DNA from: Myxococcales bacterium UBA1660
GTDB lineage: Bacteria; Myxococcota_A; Polyangia; Polyangiales; Houyiibacteriaceae
NCBI GenBank assembly: GCA_002320815.1
Contig: DCLA01000016.1
Span: 111,830 to 160,495, forward strand
Direction of reading: 5' to 3'
Length of the DNA stretch: 48,666 nucleotides
Shown here: piece after piece, positions 8,386 through 15,918 of the stretch
Position numbering within the stretch: the stretch's first letter is position 1
How the letters are laid out: each line of letters starts with the position of its first letter
The notes under the pieces: model-generated
The model's database searches: none
Seen by the model: the letters and a program-made list of their open reading frames with translations, nothing else
What the model was told of the DNA's origin: nothing
Program-made: the position numbers and the translations under genes

Positions 8386-8898
8386 GTGACCCCCGAAGAG
8401 ATGCTCAAGCGCGGCTACACCCGCGAGACGAACATCCGCCGCGATCGGCTGGGCCACTGGTTCGACGGCGAGGTGCCCATCGAGCACCCCAACCTGATCC
8501 GCTCCTTCGCGAGCTGGATCGACCGGGCGCCCGACGGCCGCTTCTGCCTGCTCAACGACATCCACTGGGTCTACGCGACCATCGAGGGCGCGCCCTACTT
8601 CGTGCGCTCGGTCGCGGTGGACGCCGAGGGCCTCGAGCTGCGGCTCTCGGGGGACCGAGTGGAGCGCTTGGATCCCGCGACCCTGCGCCTCGACGGCGAA
8701 GGCCAGCTCTGGTGCGACGTCCGCGGGGGGCGGGTGCCGGCGCGCTTCGAGAGCGACGCCGCCAATCAGCTGGCGGACCATTTCGTGGAAGACGACCAGG
8801 GCATCGCCCTGCGCATCGGCGACGCGCTGGTGCACCCCCCGCAGGTCGAGGACCCCCTCGCCGGCTGGGATCCCTCCAAGGGACACGTGGAATCGTGA
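8386..8898 (+). CDS. DUF1285 family protein
   Basis: This 170-residue protein begins at a GTG (8386) and resembles the DUF1285 family. Visible features are the early GHWFDGEVPIEHPNLIRSF segment and the WIDRAPDGRFCLLNDIHWVYATIEGAPYFV block, then LRLDGEGQLWCDVRGGRVPARFE and the late NQLADHF segment. Family members are small cytoplasmic proteins of two similar beta-rich halves with no firmly assigned biochemical role. It is the first gene of a forward operon. Its TGA overlaps the GTG of the TlpA-like gene in the sequence GTGA. Confidence 0.78.
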   Translation: MTPEEMLKRGYTRETNIRRDRLGHWFDGEVPIEHPNLIRSFASWIDRAPDGRFCLLNDIHWVYATIEGAPYFVRSVAVDAEGLELRLSGDRVERLDPATLRLDGEGQLWCDVRGGRVPARFESDAANQLADHFVEDDQGIALRIGDALVHPPQVEDPLAGWDPSKGHVES

Positions 8899-9590
8899 GC
8901 GAGAAGAAGACCGACGCGAAGCGCCCGAGCGGGCAGGACCAGGAAGAGACCCGACCGAAGCGAAGCCGCGACCCGGAGCGCGCCCGCCGCGAGATCCTCG
9001 CCGCGGTGCTCACGGGGGTCATCGCCCTGCCTCTGGTCGTGGTCGTGGCCATGGCCCTGAAGGACGCCGTGGTTCGCGCCGACGAGGCGCCGCTTCGCTC
9101 CATGCTGGGCGACGAGCGCTACGAGGAGCTCGTGACCGAAGGCGGCGGGGGCTTCCCCCACTACTACGGCAACGAGCGGGTGGCGCCGGACTTCACCGTG
9201 CCCGACGGCGACGGCCGACCGTGGTCCCTCGAGGATCAGCGCGGCAAGGTCGTGGTGCTGAACTTCTGGAGCAAGGACTGCGCGCCCTGCCTGGAGGAGC
9301 TGCCCAGCCTGGAGCTCCTGGCGCACATGACCGAGACCATGGACGACGTGGAGGTCGTGGCGATCTCCACCGACTCGGGCCCGGAGGCGGTCGCCTCGGT
9401 GCTGCCCCAGAACCCGCGCGTCACCTACCTCTACGATCCCGACAAGGCGATCGTGCAGGGCATGTTCGGCACCGAGCTCTACCCCGAGACCTGGATCATC
9501 GACGGCCGGGGCACCGTGCGCTTTCGCTACGACGGGTCCCGCGACTGGTCGAGCCCGCTGGTCCTCGATCTGATCGACCGCTTCCGGTGA
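8895..9590 (+). CDS. TlpA/ResA-like membrane-anchored thioredoxin
   Basis: This 231-residue protein has a charged cytoplasmic tail (residues 1-33, rich in Lys, Arg and Glu), one membrane helix (about 34-54, ILAAVLTGVIALPLVVVVAMAL) and a periplasmic thioredoxin-fold domain (about 95-231). The redox centre is FWSKDCAPCLEE with Cys129 and Cys132. The cis-Pro region (ELYPETWIIDGRG) follows, as in TlpA/ResA proteins that reduce periplasmic disulfides, for instance in cytochrome c maturation. No cytochrome assembly gene is nearby. It starts at a GTG overlapping the previous stop and ends in another GTGA overlap with the epimerase gene, so the three proteins are probably made together. Confidence 0.85.
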   Translation: MSEKKTDAKRPSGQDQEETRPKRSRDPERARREILAAVLTGVIALPLVVVVAMALKDAVVRADEAPLRSMLGDERYEELVTEGGGGFPHYYGNERVAPDFTVPDGDGRPWSLEDQRGKVVVLNFWSKDCAPCLEELPSLELLAHMTETMDDVEVVAISTDSGPEAVASVLPQNPRVTYLYDPDKAIVQGMFGTELYPETWIIDGRGTVRFRYDGSRDWSSPLVLDLIDRFR

Positions 9591-10540
9591 AGCTCGCGGC
9601 GCGGGTCGAGCGCTGGCCGATCCGCGGGGTCTTCCGCACCGCCAAGGTCGCCCGGCGCGAGACCGTCGTGGTGGTGGTCGAGGTGCGGGATCGGGACGGC
9701 GTCCTCGGCCGCGGCGAGTGCGTGCCCTACGACGGGTACGGCGAGACCGTCGAGAGCGTGCTCGACCAGCTCCGGGGCGAGCCCGAAGCGCTGCTGGAGT
9801 CGCTGCCGCCCGGGGCGGCCCGCAATGGGGTCGACCTCGCGCTCTTGGACCTCGAGTGCCGCCGGCGCTCGGTGCGGATCCACCAGCTCCTCGGGCGCCC
9901 GGCCTTCACCGGGACACGCACCGCGTACACGCTGGGCATCGACTCCGCCGAGGCGGTGGAGCGCGGCGCCCGGGAGCGCGCTTCGTTCGGCACGCTGAAA
10001 CTCAAGGCGGGGCCCGAGGACGCGGTCGTGCTGGCGGCGGCCGCGCGACGGGGGGCCCCGAGCTCCGCGCTGGTCGTCGATGGGAACGAGTCCTGGTCGT
10101 GGCCCGCGCTGGAGCGGGTCGCCGAGCCGCTGGCCGCGCTGGGGGTGATCGGGATCGAACAGCCCCTGCCGCGCGACGCCGACGCGCCCCTTCGGCGGGG
10201 AGCGCTGGCGGTGCCCGTCTATGCCGACGAGAGCTGCCACGGGGTCGCCGACGTGGCGCGGCTCGCCGAGCGCTACGACGGCGTGAACCTCAAGCTCGGC
10301 AAGACCGGTGGGCTCCGCCCGGCGCTCGAGGTCCACGACGCCTCGCGGGCGGCGGGCCTCGAGATCATGGTCGGTTGCGCGGTCTCCACCTCGCTGGCCA
10401 TCGCGCCGGCGCTCCTGCTCACCGAGGGCGCCCGCGTGGTGGACCTCGATGGCCCGCTGCTCATCGAGCGCGATCGCGAGCCGGGGATCACCTACGAGGG
10501 CGACCACATCGCGCCCTTCCCGGCGGCGCTGTGGGGCTGA
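9587..10540 (+). CDS. Enolase-superfamily dipeptide (L-Ala-D/L-Glu) epimerase
   Basis: This 317-residue protein has the N-terminal capping domain (to about 110) and a barrel carrying the muconate-lactonizing subgroup residues. These are the KxK motif at TLKLKAG (Lys138, Lys140), metal ligands Asp165 (VVDGNES), Glu191 (GIEQPLP) and Asp214 (YADES), and the second catalytic Lys near 236 (NLKLGKTGG). The late VVDLDGPLL motif (DxD) is typical of L-Ala-D/L-Glu epimerases, which interconvert dipeptides released from peptidoglycan during recycling. The exact dipeptide specificity is inferred from the family. It starts at GTG 9587, overlapping the thioredoxin stop, and is the last gene of the operon. 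Two hairpins follow it. Confidence 0.85.
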   Translation: MKLAARVERWPIRGVFRTAKVARRETVVVVVEVRDRDGVLGRGECVPYDGYGETVESVLDQLRGEPEALLESLPPGAARNGVDLALLDLECRRRSVRIHQLLGRPAFTGTRTAYTLGIDSAEAVERGARERASFGTLKLKAGPEDAVVLAAAARRGAPSSALVVDGNESWSWPALERVAEPLAALGVIGIEQPLPRDADAPLRRGALAVPVYADESCHGVADVARLAERYDGVNLKLGKTGGLRPALEVHDASRAAGLEIMVGCAVSTSLAIAPALLLTEGARVVDLDGPLLIERDREPGITYEGDHIAPFPAALWG

Positions 10541-10583
10541 ACCCCGGGGTGTGGGGTCGAGGCTACGACCCCGCAAACGCAAC

Positions 10584-10611
10584 GCGCCGCGTCGAGAATC
10601 CGACGCGGCGC
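10584..10611. terminator. Perfect 10-bp hairpin after the epimerase operon
   Basis: GCGCCGCGTC is followed by an 8-base loop and its exact complement GACGCGGCGC, 44 bases after the epimerase stop. It lies between this operon and the convergent small gene at 10691-10885, so it could stop transcripts from both sides. There is no U-run, so it is not a canonical intrinsic terminator. Confidence 0.5.
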
Positions 10612-10626
10612 ATCATGCGTAGCGAC

Positions 10627-10668
10627 TGACGCACTTCGCGCGCGGATGGCGCGAAGGGTGTGACGCAC
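10627..10668. repeat. Second hairpin bracketed by TGACGCAC direct repeats
   Basis: CTTCGCGC (10634-10641) pairs perfectly with GCGCGAAG (10649-10656) around a 7-base loop. TGACGCAC occurs as a direct repeat on both sides (10627-10634 and 10661-10668). It lies directly after the hairpin at 10584-10611 in the same convergent spacer. It may be a second terminator stem, and the flanking repeats are unexplained. Confidence 0.4.
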
Positions 10669-10690
10669 CTGCAGGCACGCCACACCTCCG

Positions 10691-10885
10691 TCAGGCGAGC
10701 CTACGGCCGACGCACTCGAACTGGAGCTCGATCCGTCGGTTCCGATCCATGCCCATCCAACCGTCGTCCTCGTCGCCAAGGGTGGACGCGCCGTCCGGGC
10801 CGAACAGCGCGTTCTGCCGGCACAGCGCCTCGAGGTTGTTGAGGATCTCGTCCTGGTTCTCGTTTTCGTTGGTGTACTTCTGCAT
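10691..10885 (-). CDS. Small protein (64 aa) with an OmpA-like C-terminal tail
   Basis: The ORF starts at ATG 10885, preceded by the purine-rich GGGGGAAGAG at good ribosome-binding distance, so translation is plausible. The N-terminus is polar (MQKYTNENENQDEILNNLEAL). The C-terminal part DRNRRIELQFECVGRRLA recalls the NRRVE-type end of OmpA peptidoglycan-binding domains, but the rest of that domain is absent. It may be an independent small protein or a remnant of a larger gene. No signal peptide or membrane segment is visible. Function unknown. Confidence 0.5.
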   Translation of the reverse strand: MQKYTNENENQDEILNNLEALCRQNALFGPDGASTLGDEDDGWMGMDRNRRIELQFECVGRRLA

Positions 10886-11034
10886 TGGGCTCTTCCCCCG
10901 CTCTTTCGATTCGCGATGCGCGCGCTCTCCGCGCGAGTTGCCCGAAACAAAAGCAGGAAGCCTGCCAACGAGCGCGATGGTGCGACGCGTCATGGTAAAA
11001 GCGCGCCCTCGCACCTGGCAGCCGCGGGATCGCT

Positions 11035-12369
11035 TCAGCGGGGGAGCCGACGATCCAGGGCGTCGTCGGGCATGCGCAGCGCTTCGGGCAGCGGGCTCGA
11101 CCGAGGCAACGGAGGGCGCGGCGGGGGCGGAGGTCCCGCGTCCGGGATGCCCGCGTCGTGCGCGCCGGCGTCCAGCGCGGTCCCGGCGCGGCTAGGGGCG
11201 GCGTCGGTCGCTGCGTCCAGAGCGGCGTCGTCGAGGCCTGCGTCGAGCGCGTCGGCGCCCGCGTCGCTCTCGATCGGGACGTCGCGCAGCGCCAGACCGC
11301 GTTCGTGGGCGGCCTCCTCGCAGACCTCGTCGCGGACCATCCAGCACACGGACTCTTCGAGCCACTCGTGGAAGAGCGCGTCCATGTCGCCGTTCATGGT
11401 GTGCTCCACGCCGGGCACCTGGACGAGCTCCACGTCGAAGCCGATCTCCTGGAGCCGGCCGAAGAGCGCGTTGGTGGGGTCGATGGGGATGATCGGATCC
11501 GCCGTGCCGTGCATGGAGCGGATGGGCGAGACCTCGCGGTCCCGTCGGAGGTACGAGGGCTCCAGCGGCGGAGGCAGCCACGAGGCGAGAGGGATGGCGT
11601 AGCCGACGACGTCGTCGTGGTGGACCGCGAGGGTGAGGGTGAGCAGGCCGCCCTGGCTGAAGCCGGTCACGATGGCGCGCCCCTGGGTGTGGCGCGCGTC
11701 CTGGAGCTCCCGGATGAAGCGCGCCAGGTCGTCGGCGGTCTCGAAGAGGGTCGACGAGAGACGGTCCACCAGGCCGTCGCCGACCCGGACCGGGAGCCAC
11801 TGCCACCCCTCCCCGAGGGGCTCGGGGGCTTGGGGCACCACCACCCGCACCGGGTGGGTGAGTCCCAGGAAGGGTCCCCCGGGCACGTGGGCGCGGTCGC
11901 CGCGGCCGTGGAGGACCACCACCAGCGGCAGCGGATCGTCGAAGTCCGCGTCGCCGATGACCGCCTCGAGCAGGTAGAGCCCGCTCCGCCGTTCCTGCCG
12001 CACCTGGAAGCCGGGGCGCGACGGCGGGAGCGTGGGCAGCGGCGGCCCCGCGTCTTCCGGGGGCCCCATGTCGCTCGGCCGAGTCGTGCCGGCGTCGAGG
12101 GTCCCCTCGAGCTGGCGCGGCGGCCACGCGGCGCCGCCCTCCTCCTCCATGAGGGCCTCGGCGATGTTGCTCATCTCGCGGAAGCGATCCTCCTTGGTCG
12201 CGTCCGAGGCGAGCCAGCCGAGGCCGGCCCCGGCCAGCAGGGTCAGCGCACCGACCACCAGCCGCTGGGCGCGCGCCCGGGTGGGGTGCGGCGTGTGGGA
12301 GCGCTCCTCGCGTTCGCGACGCCGCTCGCGGCGGCTCGCCGGGGGCAACTCGGGGTGCGAGGGCCTCAT
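11035..12369 (-). CDS. Membrane-anchored carboxylesterase-like alpha/beta hydrolase with DAG-rich tail
   Basis: This 444-residue protein has a basic N-terminus and a membrane anchor (about 36-54), then a phospholipase/carboxylesterase-type alpha/beta hydrolase domain (about 120-350). The probable triad is Ser238 in GFSQGG, Asp291 in HGTADPIIPID and His323 in VEHTMNGDM. The oxyanion region is VVLHGRGD. The C-terminal 90 residues are low complexity, rich in Asp-Ala-Gly/Pro (DAGLDDAALDAATDAA, then PPPPPRPPL), like linkers in myxobacterial envelope proteins. It starts in an ATGA overlap with the ABC exporter gene and is therefore probably translated with it. It likely acts in the periplasm on an ester substrate that cannot be named from sequence. 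Confidence 0.8.
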   Translation of the reverse strand: MRPSHPELPPASRRERRREREERSHTPHPTRARAQRLVVGALTLLAGAGLGWLASDATKEDRFREMSNIAEALMEEEGGAAWPPRQLEGTLDAGTTRPSDMGPPEDAGPPLPTLPPSRPGFQVRQERRSGLYLLEAVIGDADFDDPLPLVVVLHGRGDRAHVPGGPFLGLTHPVRVVVPQAPEPLGEGWQWLPVRVGDGLVDRLSSTLFETADDLARFIRELQDARHTQGRAIVTGFSQGGLLTLTLAVHHDDVVGYAIPLASWLPPPLEPSYLRRDREVSPIRSMHGTADPIIPIDPTNALFGRLQEIGFDVELVQVPGVEHTMNGDMDALFHEWLEESVCWMVRDEVCEEAAHERGLALRDVPIESDAGADALDAGLDDAALDAATDAAPSRAGTALDAGAHDAGIPDAGPPPPPRPPLPRSSPLPEALRMPDDALDRRLPR

Positions 12370-14183
12370 CGTTCGCCTCCGGCGCGGAGGGGCGCCGCGG
12401 CCTGGGGGTCGTCGTCGACGAACGGGCGCTCGAGCTGGTGTTCGACGAGCTGGCGGTAGAGCCCGCGCGCGGCCATCAGCTCCTCGTGGCGTCCTTGCTC
12501 GACGATGCGACCACGGTCGAGCACCACGATCCGGTCCGCGTCGCGCACGGTGGAGAGTCGATGGGCGATGATCAGGGTGGTGCGACCCTTGGCCGCTTCG
12601 GCCAGGGCCTGCTGCACGTAGGCCTCGCTCGCCGCGTCGAGGCTCGAGGTGGCCTCGTCGAGGATCAGGATGTCCGGGTCGACGAGGAGCGCGCGGGCGA
12701 TGGCGATCCGCTGCCGCTGACCGCCGCTGAGCTTCACGCCCCGCTCACCGCACACGGTGTCGTAGCCGGCGGCGAAGCCGTCGATGAAGTCCGCCGCGAA
12801 CGCCCGCCGCGCAGCGGCCTCGATCTCTTCCTGGGTCGCGTCGGGGCGGCCGTAGGCGATGTTGGCCCGGATCGAGTCGGCGAAGAGGACGGGGTCCTGC
12901 GGCACCACCGCCATGCGGGCGCGGAGCGCGTTCAGGTCTGCCTCCCGGAAGTCCACCGCTCCGAGGGTCAGGCGCCCGGCGGTGGGATCGAAGAAGCGGA
13001 GCGCGAGGTTGGTCATCGTGGTCTTGCCGGCCCCGGAAGGCCCCACGAGGGCGACCGTCTCCCCGGGCTCGATGCGCAGGTCGATGCCGCGCAGGACGTC
13101 GCCGTCCTTCTCCCCGTAGGCGAAGCGGACATCCTCGAAGACCAAGGGCTGGGGCCCGGCGGGCAGCGAAACCGGCGCCGGCGGACTCTGGACCTCGGGC
13201 TCGGTGTCCAGGATCTCGAAGAGCCGCTCGGTGGCTCCGCCGGCGCGCTGCAGCGACTGCCAGAGGGACGCCATCGAGACCAACGAGCCGGCGACCATGC
13301 TCGAGTAGAGGACGAAGGCCATCAGGTCGCCCGCGGTGATCTCCCCCGCGGCCACGCGGCGGATCCCGAGCCAGAGGATGGCGCCGAGCGCGACGTAGCC
13401 GGCTAGGGTGGCGATCGCGAAGAAGGACGCCCGCCACCGGGCCAGGCGCAGGGCGCGGCCGAAGGCGTGCTGGGTTCCGTCGCGGTAGCGCTCGGTCTCC
13501 CGGGTCTCCTGGCCGAAAGCCTGGACCGTGCCGATCGCGCCGAAGGCTTCCTGGATGCGCGCGTTGGTCTCGGCGAGCGCGTCCTGGACACCGCCGCTGA
13601 GCTTGCGGATGTACCGCCCGAAGCCGAGCACGATGGTCACCATCGCGGGCACCGTCGCGAACATGAAGACCGCCAGCGACGCGTTCACCACGAAGAGGAG
13701 GACCGCGGAACCGACGAGCTGCACCGCGTTTCGCAGCGCCATGCTCAGGCTGCCCCCCACGAAGCCGTCCAGGGTGGCGACGTCGCCGGCGATGCGTCCG
13801 ACGAGCTCCCCGCTCCGTCGGTCGTGGAACCAGCCCGGAGGGAGCCGGAGCATGTGGGACGCGACCCGGACGCGCAGGTCCACCACCGCGCGTTCGCCGA
13901 GCCAGCTCATGATGTAGTGGCGGAACCAGGTGAAGACCGCCTGGACGCAGAAGAGCAGGACGATGCCCAGGCCGATGGAGTCGTAGGTGGCGAGGTCGGC
14001 GTCGCTCCGAGTGGTCTCGTCGAGGGCGTAGCGGAGCGCCTGCGGGTAGACGAGACCGATCCCGCTCCCGAGGAGGAGGAAGACGGTCGCCAACACGAAG
14101 CGCCCCATGTAGGGCCGGACCAGCCCGAGGATCCGGCGCGTCTGGGCGGCCGTCGCCAGCCGATGACGGAGCCACGCGGTCAT
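12366..14183 (-). CDS. MsbA-like ABC exporter (fused membrane and ATPase domains)
   Basis: This 605-residue half-transporter has six membrane helices in the first 310 residues and an ATPase domain from about 348. Visible motifs are Walker A GPSGAGKTT (381-389), Q-loop Gln429, signature LSGGQ (485-489), Walker B ILILDE (505-510) and the switch His541. It resembles type IV exporters such as MsbA and bacterial multidrug half-transporters, working as a homodimer to move lipids or hydrophobic compounds outwards. It lies 3 bases after the HSL-like hydrolase gene and overlaps the next hydrolase gene by 4 bases, suggesting a transport-plus-hydrolysis unit. Substrate unknown. Confidence 0.9.
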   Translation of the reverse strand: MTAWLRHRLATAAQTRRILGLVRPYMGRFVLATVFLLLGSGIGLVYPQALRYALDETTRSDADLATYDSIGLGIVLLFCVQAVFTWFRHYIMSWLGERAVVDLRVRVASHMLRLPPGWFHDRRSGELVGRIAGDVATLDGFVGGSLSMALRNAVQLVGSAVLLFVVNASLAVFMFATVPAMVTIVLGFGRYIRKLSGGVQDALAETNARIQEAFGAIGTVQAFGQETRETERYRDGTQHAFGRALRLARWRASFFAIATLAGYVALGAILWLGIRRVAAGEITAGDLMAFVLYSSMVAGSLVSMASLWQSLQRAGGATERLFEILDTEPEVQSPPAPVSLPAGPQPLVFEDVRFAYGEKDGDVLRGIDLRIEPGETVALVGPSGAGKTTMTNLALRFFDPTAGRLTLGAVDFREADLNALRARMAVVPQDPVLFADSIRANIAYGRPDATQEEIEAAARRAFAADFIDGFAAGYDTVCGERGVKLSGGQRQRIAIARALLVDPDILILDEATSSLDAASEAYVQQALAEAAKGRTTLIIAHRLSTVRDADRIVVLDRGRIVEQGRHEELMAARGLYRQLVEHQLERPFVDDDPQAAAPLRAGGER

Positions 14184-14186
14184 CGC

Positions 14187-15182
14187 TCAACCCACCGAGG
14201 TGCACCGCTCGACGAAGCGGTACGCGTCCGCCCAGCAGCGGCGTGCGTTCTCTCGGAAGACGAAGGCATGGAAGGCATGGGGCTCGCCCGGGTAGTACGT
14301 CGTCTCGCAGGCCACACCGCGACGCGCGAGCGCGCGTTCGAGTCGCCGCGTGTCGTCCAGGATCGGATCCTTGGTCCCCACCGGGGCGAAGAAGGGGGGC
14401 AGCGGGCGGCGGGGCTCGACCTCCGACTCTAGGAGCACCAGCGGGTTGGCGAGGTCCAACCCGTGCTCTGGTGGATCGCCGCCGAGGTAGCCCCGTTCGA
14501 TCTCGTCCATCCGGTCGGTGACCCAGGGCGAGAGGGGCCGACGCTGCGCGAAGCGGGCGATCTCGGAGACGTGGAGGAGGCCGCAGAAGGGCATCGCGCC
14601 GACGGGCACGACGCCGCGCTCGAACACCCGCCGCGCGTAGGGCTCGGGGCGCTCGAAGGTGGTCGCCAGGACCACGCTCGTCGTCAGGTTCGCGCCCGCG
14701 GACTCGCCGGCCACGACGATGCGCGAGGGGTCGCCCCCGAACTCAGCGGCGTGGTCCAGGACCCACTCGTAGGCAGCACACACGTCGTCGACGGCCGCGG
14801 GGAAAGGATGCTCGGGGGCCAGGCGGTAGCTGACGTTGAAGACCACCGCGTCGCGGCGGGCGAACGCCAGCCCCATCACCCAGTGGGTGTCCTTGGACAG
14901 GATGCGGAAGCCGCCTCCGTGGATGTGCAGGATCACCGGGAGCGGCGCGGTGCGCTCGCGAGGGCGATAGACGTCGAGCAGGTGCTCCGGCCGACCCGTG
15001 CTTCGATAGGGGATGTCTCGGAGGACCTCGACCCCATGCCGCTCGGGTCGCGCCGCCGGGTGCAGCCGCGCCGCGCCGGCCAGGCCTTCGAAGAAAGCGC
15101 GGGACGTGACGCCGCCGAGGCGCCGACGGAGCCGCTCGCCGAGAACGCGCAGGCGGCGCCCGGTCTGGGCCGAACGCTCCAC
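14187..15182 (-). CDS. HSL-family alpha/beta hydrolase
   Basis: This 331-residue esterase of the hormone-sensitive-lipase group has the oxyanion motif HGGGF (88-92) and nucleophile Ser161 in GESAGAN. An acidic residue lies in the GTKDPILDD segment and the catalytic His in GEPHAFHAF near the C-terminus. No signal peptide or membrane helix is obvious, so it should be cytoplasmic. Such enzymes hydrolyse short-chain acyl esters. It is followed after 3 bases by the ABC exporter gene, and its start lies 11 bases after the RRM gene stop. The whole block may therefore be one transcript. Confidence 0.88.
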   Translation of the reverse strand: MERSAQTGRRLRVLGERLRRRLGGVTSRAFFEGLAGAARLHPAARPERHGVEVLRDIPYRSTGRPEHLLDVYRPRERTAPLPVILHIHGGGFRILSKDTHWVMGLAFARRDAVVFNVSYRLAPEHPFPAAVDDVCAAYEWVLDHAAEFGGDPSRIVVAGESAGANLTTSVVLATTFERPEPYARRVFERGVVPVGAMPFCGLLHVSEIARFAQRRPLSPWVTDRMDEIERGYLGGDPPEHGLDLANPLVLLESEVEPRRPLPPFFAPVGTKDPILDDTRRLERALARRGVACETTYYPGEPHAFHAFVFRENARRCWADAYRFVERCTSVG

Positions 15183-15193
15183 CCTCGGGGGCC

Positions 15194-15751
15194 TCAGAGG
15201 CTGCGCTTCTTGGCGCGGAGACCGCGCCGGCTGCCCTTACGCTTCTTTTTCTTCTTCTTCCACGACGGCTCTTCCTCGTCGGCCCCGCCGTCGTTGAATT
15301 TGCGGTCGTCGGGGTCGTAGGAAGGAGCGGCGAGCTCCTCGGGCGAGGGAGGCGGAGCGGACCGGCGCGGCGGAGGCCGGTCCGACGGGCCGCCGCGCTT
15401 GAACTCGGCGATCGGGGAGGGACGGCCGCGACGTGGCGGGCCTCCGCGACCCGGACCTCCGGGACCACCTCGGGGTGCGCCACCCGGACCGCCCGGACCG
15501 CGCCGGCGGTCGTCGGCGGCGTTGATGTTCAACTGTCGCCCTTCGAAGTCGGCGCCGTTGAACTGCTCGATGCAGGCCCGAGCCTGGTCCTCGCTGGCGA
15601 AGGTGATGAACCCGAAACCCCGGGGTCGCCCCGTTTCCCGATCCGTCGGGAGGAAGGCATCGACCACCTCACCGGCCGGCGACAGGAACGCGACGAGCGC
15701 CTCCTTCGTCGTCCGATAGTTGAGGTTTCCCACGAAGACTTTGGCTGAAAT
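15194..15751 (-). CDS. RRM RNA-binding protein with Gly/Arg-rich tail, probable ATT start
   Basis: This 185-residue protein consists of an RNA recognition motif (residues 4-75) with RNP2 VFVGNL (5-10) and RNP1 RGFGFITF (44-51). A disordered RGG-like tail rich in Gly, Arg and Pro follows, with a Lys-rich end. Bacterial RRM proteins of this type bind single-stranded RNA and often respond to cold. A GTG at 15733 would remove the first half of RNP2. The only good alternative is ATT at 15751, giving (M)SAKVFVGNL, which matches the usual N-terminus of the family. GAGGAG (15760-15765 on the opposite strand) sits 8 bases upstream of that ATT. ATT is a rare start known from infC, where it allows autoregulation. 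Confidence 0.82.
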   Translation of the reverse strand: MSAKVFVGNLNYRTTKEALVAFLSPAGEVVDAFLPTDRETGRPRGFGFITFASEDQARACIEQFNGADFEGRQLNINAADDRRRGPGGPGGAPRGGPGGPGRGGPPRRGRPSPIAEFKRGGPSDRPPPRRSAPPPSPEELAAPSYDPDDRKFNDGGADEEEPSWKKKKKKRKGSRRGLRAKKRSL

Positions 15752-15759
15752 GGTCTCTA

Positions 15760-15765
15760 CTCCTC
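15760..15765 (-). promoter_or_regulatory. Ribosome binding site supporting the ATT start of the RRM gene
   Basis: The sequence GAGGAG on the minus strand lies 8 bases before the ATT at 15751 and 26 bases before the alternative GTG at 15733. The spacing suits the ATT and not the GTG, so it decides the start. Confidence 0.6.
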
Positions 15766-15918
15766 GGCGGCTTGCCGCTCTCCTGACCCCGAGGTTAGTG
15801 GATCGGCGCCGTGGTCGCTAGCAGGCCCCCGCGCGGACCCCGCCGGCGACGACGGGGTCGCGCTGGCGGAGTCGAGCGAAGGCCGAGCGGCTGCGGCGTG
15901 GGAGAAGCGGCCCGGCCG

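Noticed and set aside
4716..9590. A 1624-codon open frame on the plus strand
   Set aside because: It is mostly antisense to the 931-aa lipoprotein and the SCP2 gene, with composition typical of a high-GC shadow. Only its last part is the real TlpA-like gene.
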